Source of the DNA: Methanolobus halotolerans
GTDB lineage: Archaea > Halobacteriota > Methanosarcinia > Methanosarcinales > Methanosarcinaceae
Reading direction: 5' to 3'
DNA: 64,000 nucleotides
NCBI RefSeq assembly: GCF_004745425.1
Contig: NZ_PGGK01000001.1
Location: 1-64,000 of the forward strand
Shown piece after piece: positions 33,772 to 44,724 of the stretch. The notes below the pieces were generated by a model that was not told the DNA's origin, did no database searches, and worked only from the letters and a program-made list of their open reading frames with translations. A program made the translations under genes and the position numbers. Each line of letters begins with the position of its first letter. The stretch's first letter is position 1.

Positions 33772-36414
33772 TCAAATCACCTCTCTTCCCGTAACCATCC
33801 TGACAATGCGATGCACAGCTTCTGGTTTACTGTAATCACTCTTGGTGGAATCGATGCCATCTTCTCCGTACTTGAACTGCACGACGACACCACGTGTCTC
33901 ACGGACAGACCCGTCATACTGTACTTCCAGATCCTGGAGTGCATTCACGAGTCTCCTCTGCAGGTAACCGGATTGTGATGTACGGACTGCAGTATCCACA
34001 AGACCTTCACGTCCGCCTATTGCGTGGAAGAAGTATTCGGTCGGATTCAGACCGCTCTTGTAGCTGGCTTTGACGAAACCGTGTGCGTCTGCTCCCAGGT
34101 CACCTTTATCAAAGTGTGGGAGGGTCCTTCCTGAGTAACCTCTTCTTATCCTCTCACCACGGACCGCCTGCTGTCCTACACAGGCTGCCATCTGTGTGAG
34201 GTTAAGCATTGAGCCCCTTGCACCGGATTTAGCCATTATGACTGCGGAATTCTCCAGACCAAGCTGCCTTCCGGCAATGTTACCGGTCTGGTCCCTGGCT
34301 TTACCAAGTTCCTGCATGATCTTCATTTCTATGGTTTCTTCAAGTGTACGTCCCGGCAGTGCTTCCAGTTCCTTTGCCTCATAAGCTTCGATCAGGCGCT
34401 GAACATTCTCTTCAGCTTCGTTAAGCAGGTTGGCTATCTGGGACTTGGCGGTGAGGGGTATGTCCTCATCGCTTATTCCGAAACTAAGGCCGGTTTTCAT
34501 GACACCGCGTATAGCAAGCCTTGTGAAGTCATCCACGAACTTTGCACCGGCCTCTGTGCCATATTCCTTTACCATCTTGTCAAGGATCTTGCCTTTGAAA
34601 GCACCGATGGACTGTTCGTCAATTGTTCCCTTGATCATCTCTCCGTCTTCTATCACGACGTAAGCATTATACTCGCAGTCGCTTTTCTTACAGATGTCAC
34701 ATTTATAACAGACCTGGGCAGGGAATTCAAGATACAGTCCCTTTGGTAATATCTGGCTGAAGATCTGCTTACCGTTCCATAAAGGTTCACCGCTATCGGA
34801 ATGACTTGAAGGCTCGGGAAGTACTTTGACATCGGATTTCCTGAGCAACTCCAGGGCGGCATTCTTTGTGATCTGGTTCTCATTCCTGGTCAGAAGGAAC
34901 AGTCCTGAGATATGGTCGTGTATACCGCCGATGATGGGACCTCCGAAACGCGGGGAGAGGATATTTTCCTGTACCTGCATCAGAATGCTGGCCTCAGCCC
35001 TTGATTCTTCGGTCTGGAGTACGTGCATGTTCATCTCGTCACCGTCAAAGTCCGCGTTATATGGCGGACATACTGCAGGATTCAGCCTGAATGTCTTGAA
35101 CGGGAGGACCTTCACCTTATGGGCCATAATACTCATCTTGTGAAGAGATGGCTGCCTGTTGAACAGAACGATATCTCCGTCCATTAGTTGCCTTTCCACT
35201 GTCCAGCCGACCTCTACCTTTTCTGCAAGTTCCTCTTTATTGAGCTCGGATACTCTTATACGCCTTCCGTCATCACGAATCACATAATTGGCACCGGGAT
35301 GCACATCACTTCCTCGTTCTACATACATACGCAAAAGTTCTATGTTCCTGGTAGTGACTCTCTCGGGTATCGTCATATGTGTGGCGATCTCAAAGGGCAC
35401 GCCGACCTCATTGATGCTCAGGTTCGGCTCAGGGGACACGACAGTACGTGCAGAGAAATTGACACGCTTACCTGACAGACTGCCTCTGAACCTTCCTTCC
35501 TTCCCCTTAAGACGCTGGGTAAGGGTCTTCAGAGGTCTTCCTGACCTGTGCCTTGCAGGTGGTACGCCGGACACCTCATTATCAAAGAAGGTTGTCACGT
35601 GGTACTGCAGGAGTTCCCACAGGTCCTCTATGATCAGCTGTGGGGCGCCTGCATCACGGTTCTCCTGGAATCTCTGGTTGATGCGTATGATGTCCACAAG
35701 TTTGTGGGTTAGGTCATCCTCACTGCGCTGGCCTGATTCAAGGGTGATCGATGGCCTGACTGTGACAGGTGGTACCGGAAGTACGGTCAGCACCGTCCAC
35801 TCGGGTCTTGCGCTTGAAGGGTCCATTCCAATGACCTTAACATCCTCATCGGGAATGTTCTCGAAGCGGTCTCTGATCTCGGTTGGCGTCAGCTTGTGTC
35901 CATCTTCTATGTAATCGGTAGGTTTCTCGAATTTGATCTCTTTCTGTTCGGAAGAACAGTATGGGCATATCTTTGTCTTACGGGCCTCTTTGAAGACATC
36001 GTTAACGATATCGTCGGGCAGGTGTCCCATTTCCTTGGCACTTTCAAGCTGTGCAAGGAAATCTTTTTTCTTGTCTGCTTCAAGCAACAACCGGCTGCAG
36101 CTGTGGCATATGGAACGGAGGGCCTTACGAATGGTCTTGTTGAACCCCACGTGGATTACAGGAGCAACAAGTTCTATATGTCCGAAGTGACCGGGACACT
36201 CGCCTGCACGGCTTCCACATGTCTTACATTTAAGACCGGGGTCAATGACCCCGAGTCTGAGATCCATGAGTCCCATGTCGATGGGATAACCGTCATCATC
36301 GTATGTATCTGCAGTGATGATGGAGCTCACGCTCATTTTTCTTACTTCACGCGGTGATAACAAACCAAATTTGATAGCACCTATCCTTTTAGGAATTGAT
36401 GGCAGATCTTTCAT
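33772..36414 (-). CDS. rpoA1: DNA-directed RNA polymerase subunit A'
   Basis: An 880-residue subunit equivalent to the N-terminal two thirds of bacterial beta'. It carries the clamp zinc site [42 protein letters not shown] in the lid region, and the catalytic magnesium loop [12 protein letters not shown]. The bridge helix region [21 protein letters not shown] is intact. No intein is present. It lies in the standard B'-A'-A'' order with a 12-base gap from rpoB'. Confidence 0.97.
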   Translation of the reverse strand: MKDLPSIPKRIGAIKFGLLSPREVRKMSVSSIITADTYDDDGYPIDMGLMDLRLGVIDPGLKCKTCGSRAGECPGHFGHIELVAPVIHVGFNKTIRKALRSICHSCSRLLLEADKKKDFLAQLESAKEMGHLPDDIVNDVFKEARKTKICPYCSSEQKEIKFEKPTDYIEDGHKLTPTEIRDRFENIPDEDVKVIGMDPSSARPEWTVLTVLPVPPVTVRPSITLESGQRSEDDLTHKLVDIIRINQRFQENRDAGAPQLIIEDLWELLQYHVTTFFDNEVSGVPPARHRSGRPLKTLTQRLKGKEGRFRGSLSGKRVNFSARTVVSPEPNLSINEVGVPFEIATHMTIPERVTTRNIELLRMYVERGSDVHPGANYVIRDDGRRIRVSELNKEELAEKVEVGWTVERQLMDGDIVLFNRQPSLHKMSIMAHKVKVLPFKTFRLNPAVCPPYNADFDGDEMNMHVLQTEESRAEASILMQVQENILSPRFGGPIIGGIHDHISGLFLLTRNENQITKNAALELLRKSDVKVLPEPSSHSDSGEPLWNGKQIFSQILPKGLYLEFPAQVCYKCDICKKSDCEYNAYVVIEDGEMIKGTIDEQSIGAFKGKILDKMVKEYGTEAGAKFVDDFTRLAIRGVMKTGLSFGISDEDIPLTAKSQIANLLNEAEENVQRLIEAYEAKELEALPGRTLEETIEMKIMQELGKARDQTGNIAGRQLGLENSAVIMAKSGARGSMLNLTQMAACVGQQAVRGERIRRGYSGRTLPHFDKGDLGADAHGFVKASYKSGLNPTEYFFHAIGGREGLVDTAVRTSQSGYLQRRLVNALQDLEVQYDGSVRETRGVVVQFKYGEDGIDSTKSDYSKPEAVHRIVRMVTGREVI

Positions 36415-36425
36415 TTCATATCACC

Positions 36426-38240
36426 TCACACAGCATCCTCGAGCTGCAGCCTGGGGGCCACACCAAGGGACTTGATCTCATCAAGTAGTAATTTAAATGC
36501 ATAACTCATTTCCACTGGGTGGATGTCGGTTTCGGCACCACAGTTCGCACAGTATCTTACGTTCCTTTTCCTGTCGAGCGTGGCAATCATTCCGCAGTGG
36601 CCGCAAACCAGCTCCACTACCTTATCCGATTCATCAAGCAATCTTTCTTTCAATGTCATTGCAGCGCCATGTCCTATTAGCACATCACGCTCCATTTCTC
36701 CGAACCGCAGACCTCCTTCTCTGGCACGTCCTTCGGTGGGCTGGCGGGTAAGCACCTGTACAGGACCGCGGGACCTTGCATGTATCTTTGATGCTACCAT
36801 GTGGTGCAGTTTCTGGTAAAGGATAACTCCTACGAACACATCTGCCTGAATCTTGTTTCCGGTAACCCCATCAAAGAACACTTCCTTGCCGGTATGTGCG
36901 AAACCCTGTTCTTTAAGTCCTGCACGCAGGTCGTCCTCATACTCTCCGGAGAATGCGGTTGCATTGATACGCCTTCCTTCCATGGAGCCGACCTTGCCTC
37001 CTATCATCTCAAGCACGTGGCCAACGGTCATACGTGAAGGGATTGCGTGTGGGTTGATGACCAGATCCGGAACTACTCCGGTTTCCGTGAATGGCATGTC
37101 TGCGTAAGGGACTATCAGTCCTATGACACCCTTCTGTCCGTGTCTGGAAGCGAACTTGTCGCCTATCTCGGGTATCCTCTGATCCCTTATCTTTACTTTT
37201 GCAAGCCTGGTCCCGTTGATGGATTCTGTGAGCAGCACCGTATCGACTATACCCTTCTCATTGGACCGCATTGTGATTGCACTTTCCCTGCGCTGTTCCA
37301 CAGTGATACCAAAATCCGACTGTTCTTCAAGAAAACGCGGAGGGCTGGTCTTTCCGATAAGGACGTCGTTTGGTCCGACGACGGTCTCAGGGTTCACGAG
37401 GCCGTCTACATCCAGGTTCGCATAGGCTTCGGGACTACGTGCGCCCCTGAACTCGGAATCCGGAATCTCGAATTTGTCTTCCTGTCCGCCAGGATATCTC
37501 CTTTCCTCACCTTCGAATGTCCTTACAAAGTGGCTTCTTCCAAGGCCCCTTTCAATGGAACCTTTGTTGAATACAAGGGCATCCTCAATATTGTGCCCTT
37601 CGTAGGACATAACCGCTACGACAAAGTTCTGTCCTGCCGGCCTTTCATCAAAGTGGGTAGCCTCACAGGTCTGGGTCCTTACCATTGCTTTCTGTGGATA
37701 GTGCAAAAGGTGTGCGCGTGTGTCAGGCCTGAGCTTTGTGTTGGATGTCGATACGCCGATACATTGCTTTACCATCGCCGCACCCATGGTATTACGAGGT
37801 GACGCGTTATGCTCAGGATATGGTACCATGCCTGTGCATATACCTAGCATCAGGCCGGGGTTGATCTCCAGGTGGGTGTGCTTTTCGGTAATGTCTGTAC
37901 CATAGAGGGCAATGAACGCATTTTCTTCTTCTTCTGAATCCAGGAATTCTATTTTCCCTTCACCGAGAAGTTCGTCAAAGGTCAATTCACCCAATGCTAT
38001 CTGTTCCTGCTCATCCTGGCTTATAAGGGATTTCCCATCCTCCACGATGATAAGCGGTCTTCTTGCACGACCCATATCCGAACTGATTATTACCTCATGT
38101 ATATCTTCATACAGGGTCACATTGATCTGGCTGGAAACAACTCCTGCCCTGCGCTGCTTTCTGATGTTCTCCACCAGGTCTGTCGGATCAGTATGTGTTC
38201 CTATGAGTTCTCCGTTCAGGAACACTTTAGCCTCATTCAT
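36426..38240 (-). CDS. rpoB1: DNA-directed RNA polymerase subunit B'
   Basis: A 604-residue subunit equivalent to the C-terminal half of bacterial beta. It includes [49 protein letters not shown], and a C-terminal zinc ribbon with CGHCGMIAT and CANCG. The split of B into B'' and B' is typical of methanogens. It overlaps rpoB'' by eight bases, so translation is probably coupled. Confidence 0.97.
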   Translation of the reverse strand: MNEAKVFLNGELIGTHTDPTDLVENIRKQRRAGVVSSQINVTLYEDIHEVIISSDMGRARRPLIIVEDGKSLISQDEQEQIALGELTFDELLGEGKIEFLDSEEEENAFIALYGTDITEKHTHLEINPGLMLGICTGMVPYPEHNASPRNTMGAAMVKQCIGVSTSNTKLRPDTRAHLLHYPQKAMVRTQTCEATHFDERPAGQNFVVAVMSYEGHNIEDALVFNKGSIERGLGRSHFVRTFEGEERRYPGGQEDKFEIPDSEFRGARSPEAYANLDVDGLVNPETVVGPNDVLIGKTSPPRFLEEQSDFGITVEQRRESAITMRSNEKGIVDTVLLTESINGTRLAKVKIRDQRIPEIGDKFASRHGQKGVIGLIVPYADMPFTETGVVPDLVINPHAIPSRMTVGHVLEMIGGKVGSMEGRRINATAFSGEYEDDLRAGLKEQGFAHTGKEVFFDGVTGNKIQADVFVGVILYQKLHHMVASKIHARSRGPVQVLTRQPTEGRAREGGLRFGEMERDVLIGHGAAMTLKERLLDESDKVVELVCGHCGMIATLDRKRNVRYCANCGAETDIHPVEMSYAFKLLLDEIKSLGVAPRLQLEDAV

Positions 38241-39879
38241 CGGGGTTGCCTCCTATACTATCATCCAGTGTATCCGAATAGCTCGTATATCCTATCGCTT
38301 CTGTACTCTCATTCTCTGTATGCGGGATGCTTTCAAGTTCTTCAATGTAGTCACCCAGTTCTTCTTCGTAGCCTGGTACCTTCATGGTTGCGGAACGCAG
38401 TGTGGTAGGCACGACGTTGAGGTCGTGTAATATGTTCTTGATGACATTGTTATCATCAGTCCCTGTGGAAAGTTCCACCATCTGTGCGAAGTTCTTTACC
38501 AGTCCACAGTTAGGACCTTCCGGGGTTTCTGAAGGGCATAATCTCCCCCATTGTGTGGGGTGCAGGTCACGGGCTTCAAAGTGTGGCTGTGCTCTTGAAA
38601 GCGGGGATATCACACGTCTCAGGTGGGACAGTGTCGATATGTAATCGGTCCTGTCAAGCAGTTGTGATACGCCTGTCCTGCCGCCTACCCAGTTCCCGGT
38701 TGCAAGCGGGTGTTGTAACCTGTCGGTAAGCACATCAGCCCTTACAAGAGTGATGACGTTGAGTTCGCGGTTTCGCATATTGGCTCTTTCGAGCTGATAT
38801 TTTACATCACGGGAAAGCCTGTTAAAAGCCACTCTGAACAGGTCCTCCATCAGGTCACCTGTGAGTTTTAGCCTCTTGTTGGAATAGTGATCTTTATCAT
38901 CCTCATTCCTCTTAGCAAGGGCAAGTTCAAAGCATGACTCGGCCATCCTGCCAAGGAAGTTTGCCTTTGCTACCCTGTTTGAAGGCTCGTTGCCCAGGTG
39001 TGGCAACAGGTACCTGTCGATTACATAATTGGCACGTTTTATCTGGTAATCCCTGGCCTGCCCGGAAGCTACGCGGGAACCTATCTTTTCCATAGCTTCT
39101 TCGATCGTGTCGACTTCAGCCTCTTCAAGGTTCTCGAACATAAACTTCATTATTTCGGGATCGGTGGAAACGATCTTGACAAGATCTTCATCAGTCTCAA
39201 CACCGAGTGCCCTCATGAGTGTGATGAAATTGACACGTCCTGATATGGATGGGAACGAGACCTCCAGAAGTGATTTTCTTCCTCTTTCGACAACTACGAG
39301 TGCCCTGTAGCCTCTCCTTTGAGAAAATACTTTGGAAACTTCGATGGTGTCGCCATACCTCTCCCCGAATTCGGTGAGTATCTTGTTAGGAGCAAGATCC
39401 TCAAGCGTCATGACCACGCGCTCGGTTCCGTTTACGATGAAATATCCTCCCGGGTCAAGAGGATCTTCGCCGTATTTGACCATTTCTTCATCGGTCAGAT
39501 CCTGCAGATTACAGATGTTGGATTTGATCATGACCGGAAGCTGGCCGATCTTTGCTTCCTGTGGTTCTTTCTCTTCCTCGCCTTCTACTACGCTCATCTG
39601 AAGGTAAAGAGGTGCGGAATAGGATAGGTTTCTAAGCCTTGCCTCGTTAGGGTAGAGCTTTTCGATGGCTCCGTCTGCCTCTTTAACAATTGGATTCTCG
39701 ACCCTGATCTTCCCCAGCTTGATGTATGTATCTTCAAGGTCCGTTTCAATTATTTTCTGTTCATCGATTATTTTCTGAAGCCCGGTTTCCAGAAACTTGT
39801 TGTAAGAATCGATATGATGTTGCACGATTTTATCTTTCGTGAAAAATGATTTCGCAATCTGTCCTTTACTTAACGCTAT
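38233..39879 (-). CDS. rpoB2: DNA-directed RNA polymerase subunit B'', apparent ATA start
   Basis: Equivalent to the N-terminal half of bacterial beta, with [41 protein letters not shown] and [22 protein letters not shown] as landmarks. The first standard start, GTG 39825, would yield [11 protein letters not shown] and lose the conserved segment [10 protein letters not shown] that precedes HHIDS in this family. The reading frame is open for 23 more codons with no ATG, GTG or TTG. GAGGGTG (39885-39891) is followed five bases later by ATA (39877-39879), which I take as the start, giving 548 residues. Second protein gene of the operon. Confidence 0.93.
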   Translation of the reverse strand: MALSKGQIAKSFFTKDKIVQHHIDSYNKFLETGLQKIIDEQKIIETDLEDTYIKLGKIRVENPIVKEADGAIEKLYPNEARLRNLSYSAPLYLQMSVVEGEEEKEPQEAKIGQLPVMIKSNICNLQDLTDEEMVKYGEDPLDPGGYFIVNGTERVVMTLEDLAPNKILTEFGERYGDTIEVSKVFSQRRGYRALVVVERGRKSLLEVSFPSISGRVNFITLMRALGVETDEDLVKIVSTDPEIMKFMFENLEEAEVDTIEEAMEKIGSRVASGQARDYQIKRANYVIDRYLLPHLGNEPSNRVAKANFLGRMAESCFELALAKRNEDDKDHYSNKRLKLTGDLMEDLFRVAFNRLSRDVKYQLERANMRNRELNVITLVRADVLTDRLQHPLATGNWVGGRTGVSQLLDRTDYISTLSHLRRVISPLSRAQPHFEARDLHPTQWGRLCPSETPEGPNCGLVKNFAQMVELSTGTDDNNVIKNILHDLNVVPTTLRSATMKVPGYEEELGDYIEELESIPHTENESTEAIGYTSYSDTLDDSIGGNPDE

Positions 39880-39968
39880 GATAGCACCCTCTTTATGTAA
39901 TTAATGATATCGCGAAAAAAACATAATAGTGATGTCCTTGTTCTCTTGTGAAATGCATGATTTTGATT

Positions 39969-40205
39969 TCACGCAATGACAAGTCGATAATAAAATGCCT
40001 CGCCGGCGGTCTGGCTCTTTCGGGTTATCCTGACAACTTCTCCAACCTGCGCCCCAATCTCTTGTACAACAGGATCTTCGACTTTCACCTTTGGAAGTTG
40101 TTCTTTCCCGATATTGTATATTTTTAAAACAGCTTTCAATTCTTCTTCCGACATGATCTCATGTTTCGGGATTAACTCATGGTCGAGCAGGCTAAACTTT
40201 CTCAC
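39969..40205 (-). CDS. rpoH: DNA-directed RNA polymerase subunit H (Rpb5-like)
   Basis: A 78-residue archaeal RNA polymerase subunit matching the C-terminal domain of eukaryal Rpb5: FSLLDHELIPKHEIMSEEEL, QLPKVKVEDPV and a basic end GEAFYYRLVIA. Lies just downstream of tRNA-Lys (51 bases) and upstream of rpoB'', the usual operon start. GGAGGAG precedes the ATG. Confidence 0.95.
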   Translation of the reverse strand: MRKFSLLDHELIPKHEIMSEEELKAVLKIYNIGKEQLPKVKVEDPVVQEIGAQVGEVVRITRKSQTAGEAFYYRLVIA

Positions 40206-40256
40206 TTATTCTCCTCCCTCAAAAATGTGAACGTGAACACTCCGCAAAATATATGG

Positions 40257-40330
40257 CGAGCTCGTAGGGATTTGAACCCTAGGCCGTCTGGTTAAAAGCC
40301 AGACGCTCTGCCTGACTGAGCTACGAGCCC
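40257..40330 (-). tRNA. tRNA-Lys (anticodon TTT)
   Basis: Full cloverleaf on the reverse strand: acceptor GGGCTCG/CGAGCTC, D arm GCTCAGTCAGGCAGAGC, anticodon stem TCTGG/CCAGA around CTTTTAA (anticodon TTT), T arm TAGGG-TTCAAAT-CCCTA, discriminator G. CCA is not encoded; no intron. It sits in front of rpoH and may be transcribed from the same promoter. Confidence 0.96.
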
Positions 40331-40704
40331 ATTGTGATTTATGTGGTTTTTGCTGGAGGTACTGCACGTCCTTTCTTCGGTGTAGCGGTGACAAAAGGAA
40401 CCCATGTTATATATAGCTTGTGGGGGCAGTTGCCATTGGTACTATTTTTATCATGTAACGTTATTTCGCCATATATATTTATTTGTTTTCTATTTTATTT
40501 GTCTCAGATTAAATAATTAAATCTCACAACGTATATATATGATTGATTTTGACATTTACAATGTTACTCCACTATTTTCTTGGTAAGTGTATAATTGTGG
40601 CTCTCTCTCTGATTTTTTCAATATGTTGCTCGTGTATGTAGTATAATTATCACAAATACACCGTATGCGGATAATTCCTGGCATTAAAAAGAATAAATGC
40701 GGTT
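40331..40704. other. 374-bp intergenic region
   Basis: AT-rich spacer between tRNA-Lys and the S-inosylhomocysteine hydrolase gene. It contains the TATA box above, a second TATA-like GTATATATATG near 40530-40541, and a T-rich stretch (minus strand TTATTCTTTTTAATG) right after the hydrolase stop that may end that operon. No supported gene; a 60-codon hydrophobic frame on the plus strand is rejected. Confidence 0.45.
40407..40415 (-). promoter_or_regulatory. TATA box for tRNA-Lys / rpo operon
   Basis: TATATATAA on the minus strand, about 75 bases upstream of tRNA-Lys. Transcription would start near 40383, giving a roughly 50-base tRNA leader. It is the best TATA match in this spacer. Confidence 0.5.
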
Positions 40705-41940
40705 TTATGTACCGCATGACCAGCTGTCCATGTATAATGTCTGCTCCGGTGAAAGCTTATCCAGACTGATTCCCATGGACTTAAGCTTCATCTCTGCAAC
40801 ACTTATGTCCAGCTCACGGGGGACGGAATGAACTCCGTTCACAAGCGTATTCTCGGCAATGTATCTCACACAGAGTGCCTGGTTTGCAAAGCTCATATCC
40901 ATGACCTCGGCAGGATGCCCGTCACCAGCTGCGAGGTTCACGAGCCTTCCCTCGGCAAGGACATATACCTTCCTGTCACCAAGATCATATTCCTTGATAT
41001 TCTTCCTGGCGGTGCGTACTGATCCTGCCATCTTTTTGAGATCCTCAAGATTTATCTCAACATTGAAGTGGCCTGAGTTGGCAAGGATGGCACCGTCCTT
41101 GATGACCTCAAAATGTTCCCCTGAGAGGATATCGCGGTTACCTGTGGTGGTGAGGAATATGTCGCCTATCTTCGCAGCCTCTTTCATTGGCATTACCTCA
41201 TTCCCGTCCATGCGGGCTTCCAGTGCCCTTATTGGGTCGATCTCCGTTACGATGACGTTTGCTCCGAGTCCCTTGGCACGCAATGCCGCTCCTTTTCCGC
41301 ACCATCCATATCCGCCAATGACTACATTCTTTCCGGCAATAAGGAGATTTGTGGTTCTCATGATGCCGTCCCAGGAGGACTGTCCTGTGCCGTAGCGGTT
41401 GTCAAAAAGGAACTTTGTCATAGCATCATTGACAGCAATGACTGGCATATTCAGGGCACCCTCGCGTTCCATAGACTTTAACCTGTGTATCCCGGTGGTT
41501 GTCTCTTCACAGCCTCCGAGGATAGTAGCAAGCATTTCCGGACGTTCCGTATGCATCTTGAAGATAAGGTCTGCACCATCGTCAATTGTGATGTCAGGGC
41601 CGAAATCAAGGACCTTGTCGATGGCTTCATAGTAATCTTCAGTGGAGCAATCGTAGGATGCGTGGCAGTCAATGCAATTACGTGTATCCAGCGCAAGTGC
41701 GACATCATCCTGTGTACTTAGCGGGTTGCAGCCCGCAATGGCAACTTCCGCACCACCTGCTGCCAGTGTCTCAACAAGTACGGCAGTTTTGGCCTCTACA
41801 TGCAATGCCATGGCGATCCTGTGTCCATCAAGTGGTTTTTCTTTCTCGAACTGTTCTCTGACTGCTGCAATGACAGGCATGTGACTGCGAGCCCACTCTA
41901 TCTTCTGGTTGCCGGACTCTACCATTTCTTTGTTACTCAT
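40705..41940 (-). CDS. S-inosyl-L-homocysteine hydrolase (adenosylhomocysteinase family)
   Basis: A 411-residue NAD-dependent hydrolase of the AhcY fold: ALHVEAKTAVLVETLAAGGAEV, CNPLSTQDDVAL, the GYGWCGKGAALRAKGLGANV nucleotide-binding segment, TTTGNRDIL and the C-terminal tail. Archaeal homologues beside dadD act on S-inosylhomocysteine, made when DadD deaminates S-adenosylhomocysteine, releasing homocysteine and inosine (shown for Methanocaldococcus). The tail lacks the bacterial/eukaryal KPxxYRY end. The upstream neighbour is dadD, 58 bases away, which supports this assignment over adenosyl-specific AhcY. AGAGGAGAT precedes the ATG. Last gene of a seven-gene operon. Confidence 0.88.
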   Translation of the reverse strand: MSNKEMVESGNQKIEWARSHMPVIAAVREQFEKEKPLDGHRIAMALHVEAKTAVLVETLAAGGAEVAIAGCNPLSTQDDVALALDTRNCIDCHASYDCSTEDYYEAIDKVLDFGPDITIDDGADLIFKMHTERPEMLATILGGCEETTTGIHRLKSMEREGALNMPVIAVNDAMTKFLFDNRYGTGQSSWDGIMRTTNLLIAGKNVVIGGYGWCGKGAALRAKGLGANVIVTEIDPIRALEARMDGNEVMPMKEAAKIGDIFLTTTGNRDILSGEHFEVIKDGAILANSGHFNVEINLEDLKKMAGSVRTARKNIKEYDLGDRKVYVLAEGRLVNLAAGDGHPAEVMDMSFANQALCVRYIAENTLVNGVHSVPRELDISVAEMKLKSMGISLDKLSPEQTLYMDSWSCGT

Positions 41941-41998
41941 TTAATATCTCCTCTGATAATTTGAATATAGTTTGCTGTATGTACTTATAAATTAATAT

Positions 41999-43297
41999 TC
42001 AAGAGTTAATCCTTGAGACCAGGTTTTTTGAGATACGTTTCATCCTCTCAAGGATGCTTTGTTCATCAAGGCATGTGATCTCATGGTCTTCCATCAGTAT
42101 CTTTCCGTTGACTATTGTGGTCTTGACATCCTTTCCATTTGCAGCATAGACCATATGTGATGCGATATCATATGCTGGACTCAGGTGAGGTTGTTTCATG
42201 TCAACGATTATGATGTCCGCATTGTATCCTTCCTTTAACATCCCGCTGTTTATACTAAGAGCCTTTGCACCGTTCACGGTGGCCATTTCAAGCACCTGGC
42301 TTGCAGGCAATACAGTGGGGTCCATGGTGCTGACTTTCTGGAGGAGTGCCGCTGTCTTCATCTCCTCGAACATGTCCAGGTTATTATTGGATGCGCATCC
42401 GTCTGTTCCCAGTGTAACATTGGCTCCGGCGGAGAGCAGCTTTGCAACAGGCGCTATCCCTGATGCAAGTTTCATATTACTGATTACATTGTGGGAGATG
42501 TTCACCTTGTGCTCTGCAAGTATCCGGATATCACCGTCGGAAAGCCAGACACAGTGAGCTGCAAGCACATCTGGTCCCCAGAAGTCTATATCTTTAAGGA
42601 AATGTATGGAGCACATGCCGAAGTTCTCTTTCATATGATCAAGTTCGGCCTCCGTTTCCAGTACGTGAATGTGTATCCCTGCATTGTCCCTCACAGCCTG
42701 CTCTTTAACCCTGATCAGGAAATCTCTGGAGCATGTATTGGGTGCATGCGGTCCGTACATTGTAGTTATCCTGCCGTCTGCTTTCCCGTTCCATTCTCTT
42801 ACGAACTCCGTACCTTTTTTGAGCTCTGCATCTGCTTTCTCCGTATCACCGAAGTCTAGCATCCCGTAGGAAAGTGCTGCCCTCATGCCGGATTCCTCTA
42901 CAGCCTGCGCGACCATGTCCATGTGGATATACATGTCTGCAAAGGCAGTGGTTCCGGATCGGATCATCTCCAGGCAGGCAACTAGTGTCCCGCCATAGAT
43001 GTCCTCATCGCCGGCCTGTGCTTCCGCGGGCCAGATGTGGTCTTCAAGCCACTCCTTTAAAGGCATATCGTCCGCATATCCCCTGAACAGCGTCATTCCC
43101 GCATGGCAGTGAGTGTTTACCAGCCCGGGCATGACAACGCCTTCTCTGGCATCGATTATCTTTTCTGCAGTGCTTTCCGTTGAACTGCCGACTTCCGTTA
43201 TGATGCCATCCTCGATAACCACAACACCGCTCTCAATATCTCCTTTATCGGGATCCATTGTAAGTACGTATGCATTCTTTATTATGATATCAGCCAT
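41999..43297 (-). CDS. dadD: 5'-deoxyadenosine deaminase / SAH deaminase DadD
   Basis: A 432-residue zinc-dependent amidohydrolase. Metal and catalytic motifs: MPGLVNTHCHAGMTLFRG, HIHVLETEAE, AAHCVWLSDGD, and TLGTDGCASNNNLDMFEEMK. The methanogen enzyme deaminates 5'-deoxyadenosine from radical-SAM reactions, and also S-adenosylhomocysteine, 5'-methylthioadenosine and adenosine, to inosine derivatives. The 16-base overlap with the HD-domain gene upstream and the S-inosylhomocysteine hydrolase downstream show one transcription unit for SAM by-product recycling. CAGGAGAAG precedes the ATG. Confidence 0.92.
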   Translation of the reverse strand: MADIIIKNAYVLTMDPDKGDIESGVVVIEDGIITEVGSSTESTAEKIIDAREGVVMPGLVNTHCHAGMTLFRGYADDMPLKEWLEDHIWPAEAQAGDEDIYGGTLVACLEMIRSGTTAFADMYIHMDMVAQAVEESGMRAALSYGMLDFGDTEKADAELKKGTEFVREWNGKADGRITTMYGPHAPNTCSRDFLIRVKEQAVRDNAGIHIHVLETEAELDHMKENFGMCSIHFLKDIDFWGPDVLAAHCVWLSDGDIRILAEHKVNISHNVISNMKLASGIAPVAKLLSAGANVTLGTDGCASNNNLDMFEEMKTAALLQKVSTMDPTVLPASQVLEMATVNGAKALSINSGMLKEGYNADIIIVDMKQPHLSPAYDIASHMVYAANGKDVKTTIVNGKILMEDHEITCLDEQSILERMKRISKNLVSRINS

Positions 43298-43941
43298 TTT
43301 TGCTTCTCCTGATTAGCTTCTCTTTTGAGTTCTTCAAGGTACAGGTGCATTATCCTGAGCCGCTGCTCTGCAATCACTTTTGCGGTTTCAGTGTTCAGTC
43401 TGTCCATTATCCTGAAAGGTTTCTTTTCCATATAATCGTAAAATCCGTCAAAGGGATTATCAGTATATGCATTCATGGACGTTTCCTTGACTGTGCCGAT
43501 ACTATTTTTCAGCGCCCTCAGGGCCCCCATGGAAACCAGTGAACGGAAGATCCCGACTGCTCCAAGTGCATCCAGCCTGTCTGCATCCTGTAATATGCAT
43601 GCCTCGGTGGTCTCGGCTTTCATGCCTCTGCTGAACCTGTGGGTCAGGATACAGGATGCCACGTGCTCTATGAGCTCGCTTTCAACGCCTTCGGCGGAAA
43701 GGAATTCCCGCGCTGTCTCTGCACCGTACTCAGCATGATTCCCGCCTTCCCGGTGCTCCCTTACGATCCCTATGTCATGAAGCAATGCTGCAAGTCGCAG
43801 TACCTTAAGGTCGCCGCCTTCTTTTTCCCGTATCTCGAGACAAAGCGCTTCCACACGTTCTATATGCGAGATATCATGGGTGCTTGGCTCATCTGCCAGT
43901 ACCTCTGCGACAAATCCTCTTGTGCGTTCTATCAGATCCAT
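43282..43941 (-). CDS. HD-domain phosphohydrolase
   Basis: A 219-residue metal-dependent hydrolase. The HD motif is AALLHDIGIVRE, preceded by THDISHIERV and followed by histidines in LTHRFSRG and the aspartates in LQDADRLDALGAVGIFR; all metal ligands appear present. Relatives include the YedJ/YpgQ nucleotide phosphohydrolases. Because it overlaps dadD (16 bases) and the phosphopantothenate synthetase gene (10 bases), it may clear nucleotide or CoA-related phosphates, but no substrate is known. Confidence 0.8.
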   Translation of the reverse strand: MDLIERTRGFVAEVLADEPSTHDISHIERVEALCLEIREKEGGDLKVLRLAALLHDIGIVREHREGGNHAEYGAETAREFLSAEGVESELIEHVASCILTHRFSRGMKAETTEACILQDADRLDALGAVGIFRSLVSMGALRALKNSIGTVKETSMNAYTDNPFDGFYDYMEKKPFRIMDRLNTETAKVIAEQRLRIMHLYLEELKREANQEKQKWLIS

Positions 43942-44702
43942 TGAATCCCTCTTTCCCCTGCCTGCAGTTTCAATCTTTCCTGGATCGCATAGAGTGCATC
44001 AGAGATCACCTTGTTGTTATCGTATGAGACGATGACATCCCGGAGGGACTGCCGGCTGTCATGCTTCATGTCCTTTGCGAACTGTGTCATGTTCTGCAGC
44101 GCCCTGGTGACATTGTCTATAATGGATACGGTAGAGCTCAGTGATGTCCTTGAGAGTGGGTTCAGGTCGATGGATATCACAGTCTTTCCCATTTCCACAA
44201 GTTTCTGGCAGCGATCTCCGTCTTCCAGGGGAACTAGTACAACATCAGCATTGAAGATGCCTTCTTCGTCAACGATCGCCCTGTCATGGGACAAGTCCAG
44301 TCTCTTGTCTCCCTTGCAGCCGAGCACCTTTCCCGCCCCCCGGGATTTCAGGTGTTCTGCGATCTTATGTATGCGTGCATCACTTCTATGAAAAAGGTTC
44401 ACCTCCAGGGTCGCACCGGTGACATCTGCAAGTGCTACAAGGTTCTCAGGCACGAGAGCTGCAGTGTTTCCATTTACGGAGATGATCAGTTTGGTTGCGA
44501 GAAGCATGTGGGCCACAGCCGCACGTTCTGCAAAGGCGGCGGATTCGGTCGTACGTTCTCCGATGAGGTAATCGAATGCCTCGCCCCGACCTTGGGCAAC
44601 CAGTCCCTGCTTGCTGGTAATGCCGATGCGCACTCCTTCTACTATCTTCTCCCTTGTTATAAGGGATTCATATCTTGGATGTTCTCTGGAAATCTCTGTC
44701 AT
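43932..44702 (-). CDS. 4-phosphopantoate--beta-alanine ligase (archaeal phosphopantothenate synthetase)
   Basis: A 256-residue COG1701 enzyme that joins 4-phosphopantoate and beta-alanine with ATP, the archaeal route to phosphopantothenate. It shows REHPRYESLITREKIVEG, GEAFDYLIGERT, SVNGNTAALVPENLV and ISIDLNPLSRTS. The pantoate kinase gene lies two genes upstream in the same operon and CoaBC next to that, so three consecutive steps of CoA synthesis are grouped. AAGGAGAAAAG precedes the start. Confidence 0.92.
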   Translation of the reverse strand: MTEISREHPRYESLITREKIVEGVRIGITSKQGLVAQGRGEAFDYLIGERTTESAAFAERAAVAHMLLATKLIISVNGNTAALVPENLVALADVTGATLEVNLFHRSDARIHKIAEHLKSRGAGKVLGCKGDKRLDLSHDRAIVDEEGIFNADVVLVPLEDGDRCQKLVEMGKTVISIDLNPLSRTSLSSTVSIIDNVTRALQNMTQFAKDMKHDSRQSLRDVIVSYDNNKVISDALYAIQERLKLQAGERGIQWI

Positions 44703-44724
44703 TCAGTCGCTTTTCTCCTTATGT

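Noticed and set aside
40334-40516. 60-codon hydrophobic frame beside tRNA-Lys
   Set aside because: AT-rich spacer translation covering the tRNA/rpo promoter on the opposite strand; composition is noise-like and start signals are absent.
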